Part shown: positions 6,116-6,963 of the stretch, one piece after another
How positions within the stretch are numbered: the first letter of the stretch is position 1
How the letters are laid out: each line of letters starts with the position of its first letter
Source of the DNA: Flavobacteriaceae bacterium
GTDB taxonomy: Bacteria > Bacteroidota > Bacteroidia > Flavobacteriales > Flavobacteriaceae
Reading direction: 5' to 3'
Assembly: GCA_030694835.1 (NCBI GenBank)
Contig: JAUYUF010000227.1
Coordinates: 1-6,963 of the forward strand
DNA length: 6,963 nt
The notes under the pieces: model-generated
What the model saw: only the letters and a program-made list of their open reading frames with translations
Told to the model about the DNA's origin: nothing
Databases searched by the model: none
Program-made: the position numbers and the translations under genes

Positions 6116-6775
6116 TTAAAGTGTCGCTTTTTTCTTTAAACTTGAAATAATTTTAGTTGGGTTTTCATTACTAAACACAAAATTTCCAGCTACGAAAACA
6201 TCAGCTCCAAATTTAGAAAGTAGCTGAATATTTATATCAGTTATACCACCATCGACTTCTATTAAAGCGTTTGAATTGTTGTCAATTATAAGTTTTTTAA
6301 GTTGTTCAACCTTTTTATAAGTTGATTCAATAAATGATTGGCCTCCAAAACCTGGATTTACACTCATAATTAAAACCAAATCTAAATCATTAATTACATA
6401 TTCTAATACAGAAACAGGTGTATGTGGATTTAAAGAAACTCCCGCTTTCATTCCTTCTGCTTTTATAGCCTGAATAGTTCGGTGTAAATGAGTACAAGCT
6501 TCATAATGTACCGTTAATATATCGGCTCCAACTTTTTTAAAATCAGAAATATATCTATCAGGATTAACAATCATTAAATGAACATCTAATGGTTTTTTTG
6601 CATGTTTTTTAATAGCCTTTATAACAGGCATTCCAAAAGAAATATTTGGCACAAAAACACCATCCATAACATCAATATGAAACCAATCTGCTTCACTATT
6701 GTTTATCATTTCAATGTCTTTTTGAAGATTTGCAAAATCAGCAGATAGTAAAGAAGGTGCAATTATTTTAGTCAT
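6116..6775 (-). CDS. rpe: Ribulose-phosphate 3-epimerase
   Basis: Cytoplasmic TIM-barrel enzyme that interconverts D-ribulose 5-phosphate and D-xylulose 5-phosphate in the non-oxidative pentose phosphate pathway. With the ATG at 6775 the product is 219 residues, the normal size, starting MTKIIAPSLLSADF. Metal-site and catalytic residues are present: H33 and D35 in FHIDVMDG, H66 in DVHLM, and D175 in EVDGGI. The phosphate/active-site loop MSVNPGFGGQSF lies at about 137-148. The frame extends six codons upstream to another ATG at 6793 (adding MYKFCT), but the family begins a few residues before IAPSLLSADF, and the longer start would overlap a promoter -7 element, so 6775 is preferred. It converges with the CBS gene. 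Upstream lie a hairpin and the end of an insertion sequence, so its original upstream neighbour may have been displaced. Confidence 0.96.
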   Translation of the reverse strand: MTKIIAPSLLSADFANLQKDIEMINNSEADWFHIDVMDGVFVPNISFGMPVIKAIKKHAKKPLDVHLMIVNPDRYISDFKKVGADILTVHYEACTHLHRTIQAIKAEGMKAGVSLNPHTPVSVLEYVINDLDLVLIMSVNPGFGGQSFIESTYKKVEQLKKLIIDNNSNALIEVDGGITDINIQLLSKFGADVFVAGNFVFSNENPTKIISSLKKKATL

Positions 6776-6790
6776 GGTACAAAATTTATA

Positions 6791-6798
6791 CAAAAATA
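6791..6798 (-). promoter_or_regulatory. Probable -7 element (TATTTTTG) for rpe
   Basis: On the - strand the bases read TATTTTTG, an exact TAnnTTTG match, ending 15 bases before the preferred rpe ATG. Transcription would then start only a few bases ahead of the codon, giving a very short leader. No clear TTTG -33 element is visible; that region is taken up by a hairpin at 6811-6833. Confidence 0.55.
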
Positions 6799-6810
6799 GG
6801 ATAAAAAAGA

Positions 6811-6833
6811 AAACTCTCTATAAAGGAGAGTTT
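6811..6833 (-). terminator. Hairpin terminator between the insertion sequence and rpe
   Basis: AAACTCTC (6811-6818) and GAGAGTTT (6826-6833) form a perfect eight-base stem with a seven-base loop. On the - strand the stem is followed by TTCTTTTTTAT, a good T-tract; on the + strand it is followed by TATTATTTTATTTT, which is weaker. I infer it ends transcription coming from the right, originally from whatever gene lay upstream of rpe and now from the insertion sequence. It may act in both directions. Confidence 0.65.
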
Positions 6834-6853
6834 ATTATTTTATTTTAACCTAA

Positions 6854-6963
6854 GGACACTATCCTATAATTTGTGTAAGTTAAAAATAACTTGGGTTGGA
6901 ATTTACTTAAATTCTGACCCTTTTTTCATAGATGATTAAGAACTGATTGAGGATAATTCCCCA
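6854..6963 (-). mobile_element. End of an IS256-family insertion sequence (runs off the right edge)
   Basis: Starting at GGACACTATCC (6854), the sequence continues TATAATTTGTGTAAG to about 6879. This resembles from memory the terminal repeat of IS256, which contains GTCCGTATAATTGTGTAA, and other IS256-family ends with TGTGTAA. It is followed at the expected short distance by the C-terminal codons of a matching transposase on the - strand, so this is the transposase 3' end of the element. Only about 110 bases are present. If the element duplicated an 8-base target, the copy here would be about TAACCTAA (6846-6853). The family call is strong; the exact boundary is inferred. Confidence 0.72.
6907..6963 (-). 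CDS. IS256-family transposase, C-terminal fragment
   Basis: The - strand reads WGIILNQFLIIYEKRVRI and then TAA (stop at 6907-6909), open to the window edge. This fits the usual end of IS256-family (Mutator-like) DDE transposases, where a conserved Trp is followed some residues later by LNQFAI and a phenylalanine- or tyrosine-containing Glu-Arg tail. The DDE catalytic residues and most of the roughly 400-residue protein lie outside the window, so intactness cannot be judged. It is too short to prove by itself, but its agreement with the adjacent terminal repeat supports it. It is transcribed toward rpe. Confidence 0.75.
   Translation of the reverse strand, partial: WGIILNQFLIIYEKRVRI

Noticed and set aside
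6116..6139. TTAAAG/CTTTAA as a terminator between the CBS gene and rpe
   Set aside because: The six-base stem is almost all A-T with a 12-base loop and lies within rpe coding sequence; it is too weak to call.
6776..6793. Longer rpe start at 6793, adding MYKFCT
   Set aside because: The extension is not typical of the family and overlaps the TATTTTTG promoter element.
1..6963. CRISPR array, phage or defence gene cluster
   Set aside because: No regularly spaced repeats or related genes are present; apart from the IS edge, the content is core genes.

Overview
This window is AT-rich bacterial chromosome that looks like a Flavobacterium-type member of the Bacteroidota. The evidence is the family resemblance of every protein (including an FtsZ with a very long acidic linker and the tail SFLHDNVD), start codons with A/T-rich leaders instead of Shine-Dalgarno motifs, and TAnnTTTG-type -7 promoter elements. 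The species cannot be fixed from the sequence alone.

Positions 1-4831 are the distal end of a division and cell wall (dcw) cluster, all on the + strand: the 3' part of murC, then ftsQ, ftsA and ftsZ. murC/ftsQ overlap by 4 bases, ftsQ/ftsA overlap by 11, and ftsA/ftsZ are 11 bases apart, so they read as one operon. MurC makes UDP-MurNAc-L-Ala, FtsQ is a membrane division protein, and FtsA tethers the FtsZ ring to the membrane. A strong hairpin with a T-tract (4851-4893) closes the operon, and its T-tract runs directly into a promoter-like TATCTTTG.

Positions 4894-5511 form a second small unit: a GatB/YqeY-domain gene, a tRNA-Arg (anticodon UCG) only 13 bases after its stop codon, and a terminator hairpin nested in a longer inverted repeat. 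Positions 5526-5689 are non-coding and hold a short perfect hairpin, five 8-bp tandem repeats (YTTTTAAT-like) and a weak promoter candidate. A two-CBS-domain protein gene follows (5690-6112). It converges with rpe (ribulose-phosphate 3-epimerase, - strand, 6116-6775) with only 3 bases between the stop codons.

Upstream of rpe are a consensus-like -7 element, a hairpin terminator, and then at about 6854 what appears to be the end of an IS256-family insertion sequence. It has a recognisable terminal repeat and the last 18 codons of a transposase on the - strand, and it runs off the right edge. I see no clearly new biological system. The most useful second looks are this IS edge beside rpe, the repeated terminator-into-promoter arrangement, the mRNA-linked tRNA with its nested hairpin, and the tandem repeat before the CBS gene.
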